Assembly: GCA_021772615.1 (NCBI GenBank)
Contig: JAJFLQ010000159.1
Span: 1-64,000, forward strand
Origin: Verrucomicrobiota bacterium
GTDB taxonomy: Bacteria > Verrucomicrobiota > Lentisphaeria > JABSQK01 > JAJFLO01
Direction: 5' to 3'
DNA: 64,000 nt
This document shows positions 1 to 9,246 of this stretch, in pieces (the stretch's first letter is position 1; each line of letters starts with the position of its first letter). A program made the translations under genes and the position numbers. The notes under the pieces were generated by a model that ran no database searches, was not told the DNA's origin, and saw only the letters and a program-made list of their open reading frames with translations.

Positions 1-53
1 CACTGTCTTACCAGCGGCTCCCAGTGCCGCCAACGTTCTTCCGGTGTTTGCAT
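1..53 (-). CDS. 5' end of an unidentified gene leaving the left edge
   Basis: An ATG at 53 opens a minus-strand frame of 17 codons (MQTPEERWRHWEPLVRQ) that runs off the window without a stop. A perfect AGGAGG Shine-Dalgarno lies five bases upstream, which makes this a convincing true start. The Trp/Arg-rich opening resembles the N-termini of some small transposase-accessory proteins, but 17 residues are too few to assign a family. It lies downstream of the 1983-residue gene on the same strand, about 300 bases away. Function unknown. Confidence 0.6.
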   Translation of the reverse strand, partial: MQTPEERWRHWEPLVRQ

Positions 54-58
54 TGGAC

Positions 59-64
59 CCTCCT
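59..64 (-). promoter_or_regulatory. Consensus ribosome binding site AGGAGG
   Basis: The minus strand reads AGGAGG, then GTCCA, then ATG. The match and spacing are ideal and decide the start of the truncated left-edge gene. Confidence 0.65.
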
Positions 65-356
65 GAGTCTATCGTTAAAATCAGGAGGACCATGCCACCG
101 GACCGACGAAAAGAGCAGATGGCTACATATGACGCTTACAACGGAGTGTACCACGCAAGAACCATTCTACTGGACGAAAGAACGTACGCAAACACCTACC
201 ACCGTTTGAGATTCGTGTTCATTCGTAGTTCAATAGCCGGCGCTATCACGGAACGCGTGCGACGTCGTTCGGGATACCCATCTCTGCCGCCAACTCAAAA
301 ATTTCGCACGATCCATCTGGCGGAATCCCGCCTCGAAAGGCCTGATGATGTATTTT
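65..356. other. Intergenic stretch, no gene seen
   Basis: This is the 3' flank of the 1983-residue gene. Short open frames on both strands show no recognisable motif and no ribosome binding site. No convincing terminator hairpin was found by eye. Confidence 0.5.
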
Positions 357-3300
357 TTATCGCACGTTGGGATCGTAAAGCAGATGGGCCAATGCGCGGT
401 GAGCGCTTCCTGGATTATCAAAATCGAATGTTGTGGCGAATTGCGCGGGAGCGCCGTTGTGCATGCATTCAACGGTCAAGGTGACCTCACCGTTTTCCGA
501 ATTCGTGTTCTCGAATACCGCACGTGCGGTGCTGACGCCCATGAGTTTTGTGATGTTCACGTTTCTGTCCGGGTCAATCGAAACGATCTCGGCCATAACG
601 GCAGCAGTAACATTGGATTGGAGATCCGTAAAAAAGTCCTCTTCCCTGGTCGTTTTGTTGATAATGACGCGCGTCACGTAAGCGTCTTCTGCGGCGGCGT
701 CCTGACGCAACACTTGCACCTCGAATTGATAACCGGCAACGGCAATTGCTGCCTGTTCGAGAAAGTTGGAATCGATAGCCGGATCCGTCGGCCGGTCCTG
801 AAGCAGAAACACGCGGACGATATCGAGCAGTGGGAGGGCATCTGCACCTTCGGGTGATTCTGAGAACTGCGGCATCATAACTGCTTTGGGAATAAATATG
901 GCCGGCCAGTCGTGAGGAAACGACTCCCACCCAAGTCCCCAACTTAACAGGCCATGGGGACCAACAGCCACATGATTGTGGTTCCACGGATGCAACCCTG
1001 CCCACCACGCACCAAGGAGACCTATATGATCGCGATAGGGATAAAAGCCGGCCGTAATTGAGACCAACGGCACCGACAGCTCCACCGTGGGCGGTCCGTT
1101 GTGAATCGTAACAGCGGCGCCCATGCGGATAGGCCCTACACTAAAGTCAGATCGACCGTGTAGATACAGGCCCCGGCTACTGATCGACCCGCTCAATCGG
1201 ACGATCAATATGCCGAAATTGATACTGCCGCTCAGGGTAAAACGATCTCCTGAAAGGTTGATATCTCCGCCGATCAGATGGTGGTTGGCGATGGTAATTC
1301 CGAAACCGCCGCCGCCGGCCGGTAAAGCGGCGAAATCCGCGTGAAGTCCGAGATCCCCCAGCCTGCCTCGGATCGCGGCGGTTCCACCAATTCCATTTCG
1401 GTTGAGTGTCACCGTTGTCCCAAGTGAAATCACGCTGAGAAGTGAAATTGAGAAGCTCAACTTAAGGCGCTTGTCCCTGTCCAATACGACCTTGAACGTC
1501 GCCGGCCGGCCGAGAAATCCTACGGCAAGCCAAAGCCCATCATCCTTCATGTCCATCTCGACGCCGACCAGCACGCCGGGTAGAAGATTTACGCTGATCG
1601 CCCCGGATAAACGAAAGCTGCCCGGTCTGACCCAACCAGCGGCTGCGCCCTGAACTGATAGCGGCGCACCTGCCGGAAGTAGATGAAACGTCCCCCCGAA
1701 TGCGACCTGGTCGACGGTCGATACGCTGTTTCCTTCGACCATCAACAGACCGAGGTGGTCTATTTTGAAGCTCGATTCCTGAACGCCTTCACGAATGACG
1801 GTCCAGGTCTGCGAGTCCGCATGCGGCGCACCATGAGTGACGGCGTCATCGTGGTTTCCCGGATCTGTGAGATGCGTTCCATGTCGGGACCGCAGCGTGA
1901 CGACGCCGTATTGTCGAATAGGCGCCCGGGAAGTCGGGTTCGACGGGTCGATCATCATCCAGTGATGAGAGTGATTCGATTGCGGATGATCAATATGAAC
2001 ACGACCGATGTCGCCTGATGTGTCCATGGCTGCGAGGTAGAGTCGTTGGCCGACCTCTTCCTCGAAACGGCGGCAGAGCAAACAGACAGTGTCGCCGTAA
2101 TGCACCGGATTGCGGTTGTTGTGATCGGCCGGATCAAGGACTGTAAACTGCTCCCATGGGCCTGCCTGTACACGATTGGCCTTAACTGCGGTCTGGCACT
2201 CGACAGTGAGGAATGTCGCGGATGCCGAGCAGAATGACACACGTTCGCACCGGTGTAATGTGCGCAAGCCAAGTTGAACCTGATAAAGCCTGTGGATGCT
2301 ACTTGTCATGTGCGCATTCGTGACCTGTGTCGTCTTGTCGAGTTCAATGGTACTTCGCATGGTTCCCAAGCCGCGCAGTTCGGCAACAAGCTCGATACGC
2401 CATTTGGCCGACAGGTCCTCGACGGCAAAATTCACAGATGAACCGAGCCATGTTGCCTCGACCCACGCGCCCCGTCGCGGCTCGGCTTCGTGAGCACTGA
2501 CCACCGCCTTCACGCTTGCCAGTACCACCGGGCCAAGACTGGCAACTACGTCGCCGCCGAGGGTGATGCCCCGGGCACAGAATGAGCCATTGACTTTACC
2601 ACGAACATTGATCACGAACTCCGGCGGAAGCAACCGGAAATCACCAGCCAGGCGCAACGCATCATTTTCAATTTTAGCAGTGACCTCACCGTCGAAAATC
2701 GGGATATTCAAGAAACGAAGCGAACTGCTTCCGTGCAGTCCGAATTGCGCAGGCGAAAGGGACAGGGCAACGGTCCCCTCAACATTCACGTCGATGACGT
2801 CCCGAATCCTGCCGGCAATTGCATAGCTCGTCATGAACCCACGGCCGCCCGAGGCGACAAACACGAATGTCGTTCGCAATCCGGCCAGGTTCTCCACGGT
2901 GCACGCGCCATGCAACATTGCGACGACGCCCTCCACGTCCGCGTCACGAGCGAGTAAACGCGCCGCCGCGGCAAGATGCTTCGGTGCAATGTCGACTAAC
3001 GGATAGTCGCCATCGCGGAATTCCTTTGGCGTCGTGAGCAGCCAGGCGGCGTCCACATCGATAAAATCCAGAACGCATGTGCTTCCGGATCCCACACGAT
3101 AATGCTTGTCTATTAGCTGTATCAGGTAGGCGATCGAATTCTTTTTTATTGCATTGAGCACCGCGGCAATCACACGAAGCATATCCAGCTCGATCTTCGG
3201 ATTCTTCAGGCCTATCACAGAATCCCCCAAATACCGGGGAAGCTGTATATAGTTCGGTCCAATAGTGAGCCGCACGGTCATCTTCTGCGGGAGTTTATCC

Positions 3301-6300
3301 AGCTCCAGCTCCGAATCTCGGGTCGAGAAAAATCGGATAAGTTGTCCCAGCAGTGCCATCGCTTCTTTCGCGTTCAACCGCGGCATCGGGTACCGAAACT
3401 GCGACTGCGCCATCACGCCTTCCAGCCCGACATAAGAGAGGTCCAACTTGTCGAAGAACAGCGGTACCGGCACCGGTACACCGGTTTGGTATACGATGAC
3501 AACCATCAATTTTTCGGCGGTGAACGTTCGCTGGAGCGTTTGTGAGTCACGCAGCTGATCCCTGAACACCTCATCCGGCAACACCAACGTACCCGCCAGT
3601 GTCACGAGATCGAAAATATCGATCGTCGCATCGACGTCCAATCGAAACAACGCACCTCCGAACATCTGCCCGAAGGCGATGCTCCTCAGCTCAATGCCCG
3701 TCAGATACGGAAAGCCGGGCAACAGCAGTTTGATCGTGTCGCGACCGTGGGTATTAATGTTGAACGTAAGTCCGCCATCCGACGTAAAATCGAGATTGAA
3801 CGTGAGATGCTGAGGAATTGAGATGTTTCCGTAGTCTTTCAGACGTTTCGGAAACTTGCCAAGGAGGTGATTTACCGCCCCGAAAATCTCCTGCAGCTCG
3901 TCGGGAATCGGTGTACAGTTTGGCTGCTGCACAAAAAGCTCTGCCAGGGCCTGGATACGAAACTCATTTTTCTCGGAATCGTAAAACCTGACGCCTCGTA
4001 TCGGGATACCGTCGGCAAGCTGGTCAGCGGCGTCATCCAGACCGACAATGCGCAGCAGGTACTTTACCGGCGTTAGCGGCAAACGTAGGCCACGCTCCCG
4101 ATCGATCTCGAAACCGCCCGACGCTTGCAGCGTCCCGGCAGTCGTATTCAGCGATAGCGTCGGCACGTCAACATACACCAACCCAATGTCCCGCAGATCA
4201 ATTTTCCATCGTCCTTTATCGTCGAGATCGACGTTTTGTATGGGGGAGTCGAGAACCTTGCATCGCAGCCCCTTGCGATCAAGCGTCAGCGCCACACCGA
4301 TCGCGGTTTTCTCCGGTTGACTTGGATCGTAGGTGCGGAACACCTTGAGTTTCGGCTGTCCGTCGTCCGTGCTGCCGAACAGCCGATTGAGTCCCACCGG
4401 CAATCCCAATTCGATTTCCGCCGTCAGCGAACCTCCGTTCTTCAGATCAACACGGATGTTTCGAATCCCGGCCATGACGGCGCCGATCTCCAGCGATTGC
4501 CCCTCAGCTATCTGTAACGGCGGCAAGGGTATATCGATACGCCTCTCGAATATCAGGCTGAATTCGGCCATGTCCTTTCCGATCGAGCATCGCCCTGCGG
4601 TTCGTGTCGGCAGGAGCCGCACCAGCTGAGGCGGCGCCTGGTGGAGATGAAAGTCTACGGCGGTATCGAAGTACCAGTCCTCTCCGGATTTTAGAAGTTC
4701 AATTGTCGTGATATTCAGGGAAAGGTACGGTACAGCAGGATCATCAACGAACCGAAACGGGATGTCGCTGCGGTCCGCAGTCAGTCGAAAGCCCTTCTTG
4801 TCCGGCGTGTACAGGAGTGTAAGGACCGCATTCTCAATTGTAATGATGTTCTCAACGTGCAATTGCCCATATGTCCGTACAACATATCCCGTGGCCGCAT
4901 TCGTCTTGTCGACACTGATACTGAACTTGTCCAGGATGACCTTGGCCAGCGGATTTTCGCCGAAAAGCGACCACGCGGGATCGAATGCTGCAGTTAATTC
5001 GAAATGTCGATCATCGCCTTCCCCCTCATAGGTAGCCGTGACTTCCGGAAGCTGCTTGCCGAAGATCCGCACGGCGACCTGACCAGCCAAAGCAAAGCGT
5101 TTTTTGAGGCTTTCGTATCCAAAGGCGAATGCGAGGGATTCGAATTCGATATCCTGATTTAAGATGCCCCGAGCGTCCACACTGAGCGTGCATTCGAGAC
5201 TTTTTTCGCTGTCGGCCTTGAAGCGAAACGACGCCTTGTCCACCGTCAATGACGTACTCCCGAATGGAAGCCGCCAGTCCACGCTCAATTCGCCATTCAA
5301 TTCGATCGAAGTCAGAGTGTTCGATGTAGTCACGATTAGCCGCAGGCTTGTGAAGCGAACGTCCGGAACCTCTGCCGGCGGCTGTACGTCGTTGCCGAGA
5401 CATTCTCGCACGAGTGTGTTTAACGCCAGGCTGCGGTCGGCAATCATTCGGCCATCGAAACGCCAGCCGCCGTCAGGCCGGCGTTGTGCCGACAGAACGA
5501 GCCGTGTGTCATCGATGGTGAATACCGCTTTAATTGCGCCGGATACGGCTTGCGTTGGGCCGCCTGGATCAGTCAAGTCGAGTTCGAGCCCAACAGAGTC
5601 GAGTGACAGATTTGAGCAACCCAGCCGCCAGGGCTTGTGCATTCCGATACCAAAGCCGACGGCGGTAAGCGCCATTGCGTCGGGGTTGATTCGTGCCGAC
5701 AATCGATCCAGGCTGAGTGAGCCCAATTGTTCCAGTGCGGGCGGTAGCTGAAACACATTGGGCCCGCCGATCATACTGAATAGAGTGGTCAAGCTGTCGT
5801 ACGTAACGTTCTCGAACTCGCCCGTCAACGACAGCTCTTGATCGCCGTAATCTTCAACGCGCAGGCTCAAACGCTGTTGCTGGAGTCGAATTCGAATGAT
5901 GATGCCGCGATCGAGCGTATCGGTACGTGAACTGAGCAACATCGCTGGTGGTCGCACGGCGGCGCTCATGCCAATCCGTTCGACGACAAACCATTCCGCG
6001 CCGGGCAGAGAAAGGTCCTCAAAGTCCGCCAGAGAAAGATCGAGGCGTGCCCTTACGTTGTTGCCATCGAGCCAATAGCGAATGTCCAATAGCGCTGCTT
6101 CATCGTAGGCCGTGATTCGACCGGTCAACGTCACCTGGTTACCGTCAAACGGCTGCAGAACCGGAGACTCAAGTTTCAAACCGTGTAGAGTCGGATGGCC
6201 GCGATAAAGCTCGACACCGTCCGCCGACAGTCGGACCACGTCGACTACATTGACGTGTCCTGTAGACACGGCGTCCGAAAGTTGCTCATACACGGTTTTT

Positions 6301-6308
6301 AGAGTCAT
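357..6308 (-). CDS. Giant beta-rich protein (1983 aa) with internal beta-trefoil-like domain
   Basis: I do not recognise a named family with certainty. The ATG at 6308 is preceded by GGAG eight bases upstream and lies 12 bases after the metalloprotease stop, so the two form an operon. There is no signal peptide or clear membrane segment. Residues ~1-1320 are long runs of alternating hydrophobic/polar strands with repeated phrases of the type 'L-x-L-D-x-x-G-L' and 'GxxxLxG', suggesting a long beta-solenoid or stacked-sheet architecture. Residues ~1325-1510 differ: rich in His, Cys and Trp, with phrases like HHWMMIDP and QTWTVI that recall fascin/ricin-type beta-trefoils. Residues ~1560-1800 return to glycine-rich strand repeats (SISSRGLYLHG), then comes a globular C-terminus. 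Overall it resembles very large uncharacterised bacterial proteins (DUF6603-like from memory). A structural, cargo or adhesin role is only inference. Confidence 0.7.
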   Translation of the reverse strand: MTLKTVYEQLSDAVSTGHVNVVDVVRLSADGVELYRGHPTLHGLKLESPVLQPFDGNQVTLTGRITAYDEAALLDIRYWLDGNNVRARLDLSLADFEDLSLPGAEWFVVERIGMSAAVRPPAMLLSSRTDTLDRGIIIRIRLQQQRLSLRVEDYGDQELSLTGEFENVTYDSLTTLFSMIGGPNVFQLPPALEQLGSLSLDRLSARINPDAMALTAVGFGIGMHKPWRLGCSNLSLDSVGLELDLTDPGGPTQAVSGAIKAVFTIDDTRLVLSAQRRPDGGWRFDGRMIADRSLALNTLVRECLGNDVQPPAEVPDVRFTSLRLIVTTSNTLTSIELNGELSVDWRLPFGSTSLTVDKASFRFKADSEKSLECTLSVDARGILNQDIEFESLAFAFGYESLKKRFALAGQVAVRIFGKQLPEVTATYEGEGDDRHFELTAAFDPAWSLFGENPLAKVILDKFSISVDKTNAATGYVVRTYGQLHVENIITIENAVLTLLYTPDKKGFRLTADRSDIPFRFVDDPAVPYLSLNITTIELLKSGEDWYFDTAVDFHLHQAPPQLVRLLPTRTAGRCSIGKDMAEFSLIFERRIDIPLPPLQIAEGQSLEIGAVMAGIRNIRVDLKNGGSLTAEIELGLPVGLNRLFGSTDDGQPKLKVFRTYDPSQPEKTAIGVALTLDRKGLRCKVLDSPIQNVDLDDKGRWKIDLRDIGLVYVDVPTLSLNTTAGTLQASGGFEIDRERGLRLPLTPVKYLLRIVGLDDAADQLADGIPIRGVRFYDSEKNEFRIQALAELFVQQPNCTPIPDELQEIFGAVNHLLGKFPKRLKDYGNISIPQHLTFNLDFTSDGGLTFNINTHGRDTIKLLLPGFPYLTGIELRSIAFGQMFGGALFRLDVDATIDIFDLVTLAGTLVLPDEVFRDQLRDSQTLQRTFTAEKLMVVIVYQTGVPVPVPLFFDKLDLSYVGLEGVMAQSQFRYPMPRLNAKEAMALLGQLIRFFSTRDSELELDKLPQKMTVRLTIGPNYIQLPRYLGDSVIGLKNPKIELDMLRVIAAVLNAIKKNSIAYLIQLIDKHYRVGSGSTCVLDFIDVDAAWLLTTPKEFRDGDYPLVDIAPKHLAAAARLLARDADVEGVVAMLHGACTVENLAGLRTTFVFVASGGRGFMTSYAIAGRIRDVIDVNVEGTVALSLSPAQFGLHGSSSLRFLNIPIFDGEVTAKIENDALRLAGDFRLLPPEFVINVRGKVNGSFCARGITLGGDVVASLGPVVLASVKAVVSAHEAEPRRGAWVEATWLGSSVNFAVEDLSAKWRIELVAELRGLGTMRSTIELDKTTQVTNAHMTSSIHRLYQVQLGLRTLHRCERVSFCSASATFLTVECQTAVKANRVQAGPWEQFTVLDPADHNNRNPVHYGDTVCLLCRRFEEEVGQRLYLAAMDTSGDIGRVHIDHPQSNHSHHWMMIDPSNPTSRAPIRQYGVVTLRSRHGTHLTDPGNHDDAVTHGAPHADSQTWTVIREGVQESSFKIDHLGLLMVEGNSVSTVDQVAFGGTFHLLPAGAPLSVQGAAAGWVRPGSFRLSGAISVNLLPGVLVGVEMDMKDDGLWLAVGFLGRPATFKVVLDRDKRLKLSFSISLLSVISLGTTVTLNRNGIGGTAAIRGRLGDLGLHADFAALPAGGGGFGITIANHHLIGGDINLSGDRFTLSGSINFGILIVRLSGSISSRGLYLHGRSDFSVGPIRMGAAVTIHNGPPTVELSVPLVSITAGFYPYRDHIGLLGAWWAGLHPWNHNHVAVGPHGLLSWGLGWESFPHDWPAIFIPKAVMMPQFSESPEGADALPLLDIVRVFLLQDRPTDPAIDSNFLEQAAIAVAGYQFEVQVLRQDAAAEDAYVTRVIINKTTREEDFFTDLQSNVTAAVMAEIVSIDPDRNVNITKLMGVSTARAVFENTNSENGEVTLTVECMHNGAPAQFATTFDFDNPGSAHRALAHLLYDPNVR

Positions 6309-6320
6309 GGGTAAAGCTCC

Positions 6321-7544
6321 TCAGACCATGCGGCCTTGTACCGTTCGCTGATTCAGGATTTGCTTATCGGTGAGACCGGGTACGTAGACCTTGCGCGGAG
6401 CGAGTTTCTTGTAGTTGTACGTGTCATTGTTGCGGAAAACCCCCTTTTTCGGCGGCCAGTGCGATCGGATCGCATTTTCGGTGAGCTTTGCGTCCTTCCA
6501 CGGGCCGAGGCCGACGCAAATCAGTTCGCCCAGTGTAACTGGATAACCCGGCGCATCTTTTCCAGGTTGCGTTCCGGCTGCATTGTGGTACGCATGGATA
6601 AGTTCATGGGCAAGGCCCACTGCCGCTGTTTCCTTTACATTCGCCTGGTCCTTGCCGACACCAAAGTTGACAATTTGGTCCATGGCCCCTTTTCCCGCTT
6701 CAGAATACTCCTTAAGAAGCACAACCAACGCGGTCTGGATGAACTCGGCGTGGTACACGCCGGTTTCTTCGAATGCTTGATCGTTGTGATAATCCATTAG
6801 ATAACGAGCAAACCAGCCTTTGGCGCCGACTTCCACGAGATTCTCAACGCAGTCTTTCTTGACTCTACCGCCTGTTTCATTCAAGAATCCCTTTGGAAAT
6901 TCCGGTTTTTCCCGGAAAGCTGTGTGAAGCGGAAAGCAATTGATGTCATCGGCAAGCGACTGATATATATCTGACGAATCCTTGTATTTCGTCGCGACCA
7001 TCGAGGCCAGTGCGTTCGCCTTCATTTTTTTCAGGTCCCAAACAATCTGCGCGGTCTGGCTGAGTGTATTTATATGGTCATCGCATAGAGACATTGTCCG
7101 ACCAACGGATACCGGAATGCGGATACGCGATTTTCGCTGTTCCAGGGTAGCCGTCAAGGTCTGCAAAAATTCCGGCATGGCCCAGTAAATGAGGTCTAAA
7201 CAATACTGACCATAGTCCATCATGGCGTAAACGACGTTCATGCCGCGTTTAGTGGCATCAGGCTCCTGAAACAACTTCCTGGCCACGTAGGAAAACGTCT
7301 CGGGTGCGTCACCTATGGGAAACAGCAAATAATCGTTATCGAATCCGATCAAATTCTCCGGATTGATTAAGTCTTTTGCGCTATTGAATCCGACCCAAAT
7401 GCCGCTGCTGCCTGTCTTATTCAGATCAATGGCGCCGAAGTGCATAGGTTTCTTGCGCGGCGGCGGAGACCATCGGCAGCCATAAAACAAAGGGCCTTTC
7501 GCGTACGTGATAACGTCTATTATTTTCTGGGAAAATGAGGTCAT
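6321..7544 (-). CDS. Putative M91-like zinc metalloprotease (HExxH)
   Basis: 407 residues from the ATG at 7544; a TTG at 7562 would add six residues. No signal peptide is seen. The key motif is AHELIHAYH, with H313, E314 and H317 forming a HExxH zinc site and a further His at 320, followed by 'NAAGTQPGKDAPGYPVTLGE', which could supply the downstream acidic ligand. HELIHAYH followed by a glycine resembles the Peptidase_M91 effector family (NleD type), whose known members are injected bacterial toxins cutting host proteins. The N-terminal 300 residues are unfamiliar. The gene is immediately upstream of and co-oriented with the 1983-residue gene, so the pair may act together, for example as toxic enzyme and carrier. 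The metalloprotease call is fairly secure; the M91 assignment and effector role are inference. Confidence 0.6.
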   Translation of the reverse strand: MTSFSQKIIDVITYAKGPLFYGCRWSPPPRKKPMHFGAIDLNKTGSSGIWVGFNSAKDLINPENLIGFDNDYLLFPIGDAPETFSYVARKLFQEPDATKRGMNVVYAMMDYGQYCLDLIYWAMPEFLQTLTATLEQRKSRIRIPVSVGRTMSLCDDHINTLSQTAQIVWDLKKMKANALASMVATKYKDSSDIYQSLADDINCFPLHTAFREKPEFPKGFLNETGGRVKKDCVENLVEVGAKGWFARYLMDYHNDQAFEETGVYHAEFIQTALVVLLKEYSEAGKGAMDQIVNFGVGKDQANVKETAAVGLAHELIHAYHNAAGTQPGKDAPGYPVTLGELICVGLGPWKDAKLTENAIRSHWPPKKGVFRNNDTYNYKKLAPRKVYVPGLTDKQILNQRTVQGRMV

Positions 7545-7596
7545 GCGCTTAGCCCGCCGCAACCGGTTAGCCGATGAGACTAACTGGCGCGGCTAA

Positions 7597-7794
7597 TTTC
7601 GGTTAGACGATGATAATGACTTCCTGATTGAACCCGGAACGCATCGGTATCTCGAACGCTTTCCTACACCACGCGAATACTATCGAATCGGCGGCAGCAT
7701 CGTCCACTGTCCCTTCCATGACGGTATGGAAGACCTGGCGCAGAACGACGCGACATATGCGTTTCGATGGATGACAGATTCGATCGCGTCATAA
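7597..7794 (+). pseudogene. Coding-like fragment, possibly heparinase II/III remnant
   Basis: A plus-strand frame of 65 codons lies between a stop at 7594 and a TAA at 7792; it has no ATG at its head. It reads 'DFLIEPGTHRYLERFP' followed by 'PREYYRIGG', which resembles the 'FLVDPGTxxY...R.YFR' core of heparinase II/III lyases that act on uronic-acid polysaccharides. The usual following AHNT is not preserved (SIVHC). Codon choice looks like real protein. I read it as a decayed piece of a polysaccharide lyase; low certainty. Confidence 0.3.
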
Positions 7795-8166
7795 CGTTAG
7801 TAGCACAGCGCGCATTTTCCATATTATCTGACAAGTTTTTAGCCTCGAAACAGCATGTTGGAAGGCGATCGTGCATTAGCGAATTCGTTTGAAACACCCG
7901 TCCCCGGCATTTTTTGCAACACATGAACGTTCGATGTCCTGAAGCTTACTCTTACTTCTTTTCCTTGCCCTTTCGTCCCAATAAACGTGCGCCGGGACGA
8001 TCCGATCCTATTACGTCTTTCATTCGCAAGACCAGACGGTGCTGCAACGGGTGCAGGAACGATGTGACTCGCCCAGACTCACCACGATCGACAACACGGT
8101 TCCGCACACGGAGCAGTGAAGTCCAACCAAAACCCTTAACGCTATAACACTGATACTCCTTACGAC
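7795..8166. other. Intergenic stretch, no gene seen
   Basis: About 370 bases between two gene fragments. Short open frames on both strands are Arg/Ser/Cys rich and resemble no protein. No promoter or terminator stood out. This looks like decayed sequence. Confidence 0.45.
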
Positions 8167-8172
8167 GTGCCA

Positions 8173-8709
8173 ATGAACCGAAACCGTAACATATCCGAAT
8201 TGCGTGAGCAGCTCGCCATCCTGTCGCAATCGAACCGGATTCTCGGCTCGATCACGCGTTTTCTTCCTGGCGCCTATCACGTTGTACGATTGAAAGATCA
8301 CGCTCGGTTATGCCGGTTGTGGCATGTGTATCTGTCACAGAATCTGTCATCAACGGAAATCTTCGCGCAGTCCGCCGGCCTATTCGAAAATTCCGCGTTG
8401 CAGGATGCAATCACAGGTTGGCAAGACGCAAATCTGAACGGCAGAGAATTTCGCTCGATTGTATGTGATGGGTCGGCGATCGACCGCCTCCTTGAACTGA
8501 CCGTAAGGCACGCAACGGAGGCCGAATTGCCGGAGGCACTTCTCGAACTCGCACGCGTCTATGATCAACATGTCGAAGACGAAATACCGCGCGTGTCGGT
8601 GCGCTGGACCATCGGACTTTTCGTCACCATGACGGCGGTGTCCGGCTTGATCATTATTGGCCTGTTCGCGCCTCTGATCGACGTGATAAATGCAATGATG
8701 GAATCATGA
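8173..8709 (+). pseudogene. C-terminal half of a GspF/PilC-type inner-membrane protein
   Basis: 178 residues from the ATG at 8173 (GTG at 8167 also possible), against about 400 for intact GspF. The pattern 'LCRLWHVYLSQNLSSTEIF' followed by a charged helical stretch, 'ELPEALLELARVYDQHVED' and a final hydrophobic segment 'GLIIIGLFAPLIDVINAM' matches the second T2SSF domain and last membrane helix of GspF/PilC, the platform protein of type II secretion and type IV pili. The first domain and its membrane helices are absent, there is no Shine-Dalgarno, and no other secretion gene is nearby. It is most likely an orphan fragment rather than a working gene. Confidence 0.55.
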
Positions 8710-9212
8710 TATTGCGAATCCAGATTTTTAACGTAGCAGGCAACGTCAACACCTCTTCGACGACGACGTGATTGATCCTGTTTTTTTCTATACCTGGAAT
8801 CGCATTGGCGGGGAAAAACGGATTTCTGCAGTTAGCTGTGGGCTACGCGTTTTGGCTGAAAGTAGCTATTGGATCTCGCGCTGAGACGCAGCCATGCTCA
8901 ATCATTCGGCGATTATTGCATATTTATCTGAGTGAGAATCTCTATATCGGGATCGGTCCGAATGCGTCGATAATAACCGGAGGAGCGTAGTCGAATTCAG
9001 GAGTCTTACGGTTGTGCGTTTGTAACAGGGCGAAAACACATCTAAAACTGTGAACTCCAACGAAGATTCAACGTGCTCATGGTAACCTTCTCCTCCCGCA
9101 AAACTTCCCAGCAATCAGCGGTGACGAGCCGTTTGTCGGTATTTCCGTGCCGGCATTTGAGCGCTTGCAGGGGAACCGCCGTGGAGGAACCGCGCATACG
9201 CGAACCCGTCTT
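8710..9212. other. Mostly non-coding debris, containing a second GspF-like fragment
   Basis: Apart from the 8772-8990 fragment listed separately, nothing recognisable is seen up to the end of the glycosyltransferase gene at 9215. Confidence 0.4.
8772..8990 (+). pseudogene. Short frame with GspF-like phrase, probable relic
   Basis: A 72-codon frame opening with TTG contains 'RRLLHIYLSENL', close to 'CRLWHVYLSQNL' in the GspF-like gene just upstream. The preceding residues are hydrophobic. The similarity covers only about a dozen residues, so it may be a relic of a second, diverged copy or a coincidence. Confidence 0.25.
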
Positions 9213-9246
9213 CATTAGCGTTTATTCGCGTCCATTCGCGGTTCCC
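9213..9246 (-). repeat. Short interspersed repeat-like motif read into a protein C-terminus
   Basis: The minus strand reads GGAACCGCGAATGGACGCGA followed by ATAAACGCTAATG. From memory this is very close to a short motif found at many intergenic sites in unrelated bacterial genomes. Here it supplies the last codons and stop of the GT39-like gene (protein tail REPRMDANKR). I saw no second copy in the window. Confidence 0.4.

Noticed and set aside
44..484. 146-codon plus-strand frame at the left edge
   Set aside because: No family motif and it overlaps the 3' end of the 1983-residue gene; the minus-strand start at 53 with AGGAGG is better supported.
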